Shown here: positions 4,756 through 6,521 of the stretch, one piece after another
How positions within the stretch are numbered: the first letter of the stretch is position 1
How the letters are laid out: each line of letters starts with the position of its first letter
Source of the DNA: Candidatus Cloacimonadota bacterium
GTDB lineage: Bacteria > Cloacimonadota > Cloacimonadia > Cloacimonadales > Cloacimonadaceae
DNA length: 6,521 nucleotides
Direction of reading: 5' to 3'
Assembly (NCBI GenBank): GCA_023392795.1
Contig: JAEWNJ010000056.1
Coordinates: forward strand, 1 to 6,521
Program-made: the position numbers and the translations under genes
The notes under the pieces: generated by a model
Seen by the model: only the letters and a program-made list of their open reading frames with translations
What the model was told of the DNA's origin: nothing
The model's database searches: none

Positions 4756-6521
4756 ATCACAAAGTATTGTTTAAATTGCGGCAAGGCCATCCCGGAAAAG
4801 GCGAAGTTCTGTCCCGCCTGCGGCGAGCGCCAGATGCCGGAAGAAAAGGCTGAGCCAAAGGTAGAAAGCCCGAAGCCTGCCCCCAGTCTCAGCGAGTTTC
4901 AGGACAAGGTGAATGCCAATTTCACCTTGCTGGATCCCGGTGAGGAGTTTAGTGGTTACAAGATCCTGCGCATGATGAACAAGGACAAGGAAGGGATCAA
5001 GTACATCGCCGAAAAAGCCGGAAAGGAATACATCCTCAAGATCTTCTTCAAATCGAGCTTCCACAATATGAACAGCCTCTTTGCGCTGCAAATGCGCCTT
5101 GCGCGGCTGGATAAGATCACCGATGCCCACATCGCCAGAGTCGCGGAAGTAAATCAAACGCATTCACCGGCTTATATGGCGGCTGAATACGTGCACGGCG
5201 TATCCATGGCCGAGATCAAAAAGTACAATCCGGAGCGCTTAAACGAAGATCTGGTGCGGCGCATCATGCCCACTCTGATCCAGGCTGCCAGACAGATCCG
5301 CAAGCATGATCTGACCATCGCCGATCTTACCCTGAACGGCATCATGCTGGACGATAAGAATGAACCGGTAATCCTCTCCAGTGCCATCAGTTATGAAGAA
5401 AGCGACGAGCAGGATGACGTGTTCAAACTGGCGATGATCGCCGCGCAACTGCTATCCAAGGCCACGCTTTATAACACCATATACAGTGAATCACGCCTGC
5501 GGGAAAATAAGTTCCTCTATGTAAACGGGGTCAGCATGGACCTGAACAAGGTGTTGGCAGAATGTCTGCATCGCAATATCAACCAGCGCGTAGGCAATCT
5601 GCAGAGTATGCACGATGCTTTCATGAGTCTGCCTGCTCTGACGGGTGCCGAGCTTTGCTCCACGCAGGAGCAGGGACAAATCGAGGAAAGCAATCCCGTG
5701 GACAACGATATGGTTCCAAAGATGCGGATAGAGCTGGGTTTCTGGATTATCGTGGCAGTGGTGATCGCCCTGCTGGTGATGCTTTTTACCACCAATATCT
5801 ACACTGTGATTTTCGGAGCCAAGGGTGACAAGCTGCAATACACCGGCTTTGTCTTTGGCGAAGCCGATGAGGACAGTGTGAATGTGCCCGTGGACAATAA
5901 CATCAACCGTCCGGGCTCGCCTCAGCAAACCACCTATGGTGAATTGAAGAACAATAACGGCACTGTCAGGATCGATCCGAGGAGGATAAACACTCCCGCA
6001 CAGAGCAGTCAAACTCCGCAAAGCCCTGTGGTTCAGGCTCCCAAGCCGGGCAGTAACTTCATCTATATCGAACCCGGCATCCTGGCATTCGGCAGGCTGG
6101 GCGAAAACCTCGCCAATAGCGTATCATTATCCGGCTTTTATATCTGTAAACATGAAGTCACTCAGGCCGAATGGAACCGTTTCATGAAACCCGCAGCAGT
6201 GAGCACCTTGGGCAGTAATCTGCCCGTGGATAACGTCAGTTGGTTCGATATCGCGATCTATTGCAATGGACGCAGCGAAGCTGAAAACCTCAGTCCGGCT
6301 TACAAGATCCGCGGTGTGGGCGCATCCCGCGTGGTTACAGTGGATTGGAATGCCAATGGCTACCGTCTGCCCTCGGAAGCTGAGTGGGAAATGGCTGCCA
6401 AAGCCGGAGATATCTTCAATTACAGCGGATCAGAGAATCCTGCCGATGTGGCATGGTATCGGGAAAACTCCGCCGGAAAACTCCGCGCCCCGGGCGGTAA
6501 AAAGGCCAATAAATGGGGACT
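4756..6521 (+). CDS. zinc-ribbon / pseudokinase / TM / FGE-sulfatase protein, cut at right edge
   Basis: The frame is open for 588 codons to the window end, numbered here from the ATC at 4756. An N-terminal zinc ribbon (Cys5, Cys8, Cys19, Cys22) and a Pro/Lys/Glu linker lead into a kinase-like domain (about 67-300). There YILKIF supplies the VAIK lysine (Lys95), MAAEYVHGVSM resembles a hinge, and IADLTLNGIML replaces HRDxxxxN (Asp190 and Asn194 kept). The glycine loop is lost, the C-helix glutamate is not evident, and DFG is replaced by SSA (208-210), so catalysis is doubtful. One membrane span lies at about 327-345, followed by a Gln/Pro/Asn-rich linker. From about 432 comes an FGE-sulfatase domain (YICKHEVTQAEW, LPVDNVSWFDIAIYC, GYRLPSEAEWE), cut just before its last conserved part. 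The predicted topology is cytoplasmic N-terminus and extracytoplasmic FGE domain. It may be a sensor, scaffold or ligand-binding protein. No standard start codon precedes the zinc ribbon; ATG 4834 would remove it. Co-directional with ileS after 29 bases. Confidence 0.85.
   Translation, partial: MTKYCLNCGKAIPEKAKFCPACGERQMPEEKAEPKVESPKPAPSLSEFQDKVNANFTLLDPGEEFSGYKILRMMNKDKEGIKYIAEKAGKEYILKIFFKSSFHNMNSLFALQMRLARLDKITDAHIARVAEVNQTHSPAYMAAEYVHGVSMAEIKKYNPERLNEDLVRRIMPTLIQAARQIRKHDLTIADLTLNGIMLDDKNEPVILSSAISYEESDEQDDVFKLAMIAAQLLSKATLYNTIYSESRLRENKFLYVNGVSMDLNKVLAECLHRNINQRVGNLQSMHDAFMSLPALTGAELCSTQEQGQIEESNPVDNDMVPKMRIELGFWIIVAVVIALLVMLFTTNIYTVIFGAKGDKLQYTGFVFGEADEDSVNVPVDNNINRPGSPQQTTYGELKNNNGTVRIDPRRINTPAQSSQTPQSPVVQAPKPGSNFIYIEPGILAFGRLGENLANSVSLSGFYICKHEVTQAEWNRFMKPAAVSTLGSNLPVDNVSWFDIAIYCNGRSEAENLSPAYKIRGVGASRVVTVDWNANGYRLPSEAEWEMAAKAGDIFNYSGSENPADVAWYRENSAGKLRAPGGKKANKWG

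Noticed and set aside
4834..4836. ATG 4834 as the true start of the last gene
   Set aside because: It would discard a complete zinc ribbon and leave a perfect AGGAGG unused, and it has no good ribosome site of its own. It is kept only as a fallback.
4771..6021. Leftward open frames opposite the membrane protein gene
   Set aside because: They are antisense shadows of a plus-strand frame that has clear zinc ribbon, kinase-like and FGE motifs, and they show no domains of their own.

Overview
The window looks like a bacterial chromosome segment of intermediate G+C content. Its genes use GC-rich codons (ATC, CGC, CTG), while the first ~580 bases are clearly AT-richer. No taxonomic marker is present. 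The isoleucyl-tRNA synthetase is of the long, zinc-ribbon, type 2 kind with a 'GIHH' signature, and it sits beside a zinc-ribbon / kinase-like / FGE-sulfatase membrane protein. That pairing suggests an FCB-group or Cloacimonadota-like bacterium, but this is a low-confidence inference from family knowledge.

Layout. Bases 1-8 hold the first codons of a probable leftward gene, identified by a Shine-Dalgarno and ATG on the minus strand. Bases 9-252 show no convincing gene. Bases 253-543 hold an unusual repeat array: eight clear copies of a ~16-20 bp unit (core TGCAATTTTCGGTGAC), one degenerate copy, and an 85-bp higher-order period. This may be the end of an IS21-type element or a protein-binding array. 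A good sigma70-like promoter (TTGACA-N16-CACAAT) follows at 568-595.

From there everything reads rightward: a small Cys-containing protein with an acidic linker and basic tail (594-1097), a second small protein with two CxxC pairs and a basic tail (1232-1597), ileS (1601-4726), and a large multidomain membrane protein (4756 to beyond the window end). Gaps are 134, 3 and 29 bases, so the last three genes probably form one transcription unit. No terminator is visible between any of them.

How they work together. ileS is a housekeeping translation enzyme with a non-canonical class I signature, GIHH instead of HIGH, of the type linked to extreme mupirocin resistance. The gene after it appears to lack a normal start codon: an ideal AGGAGG is followed by ATC where ATG would be expected. 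Its product combines an N-terminal zinc ribbon, a kinase fold lacking the DFG aspartate and glycine loop, one membrane span, and an outward-facing FGE-sulfatase/C-type-lectin-like domain. That suggests a membrane sensor or scaffold rather than an active kinase. The main points of interest are the ATC start, the pseudokinase-FGE architecture, the GIHH synthetase and the nested repeat array.
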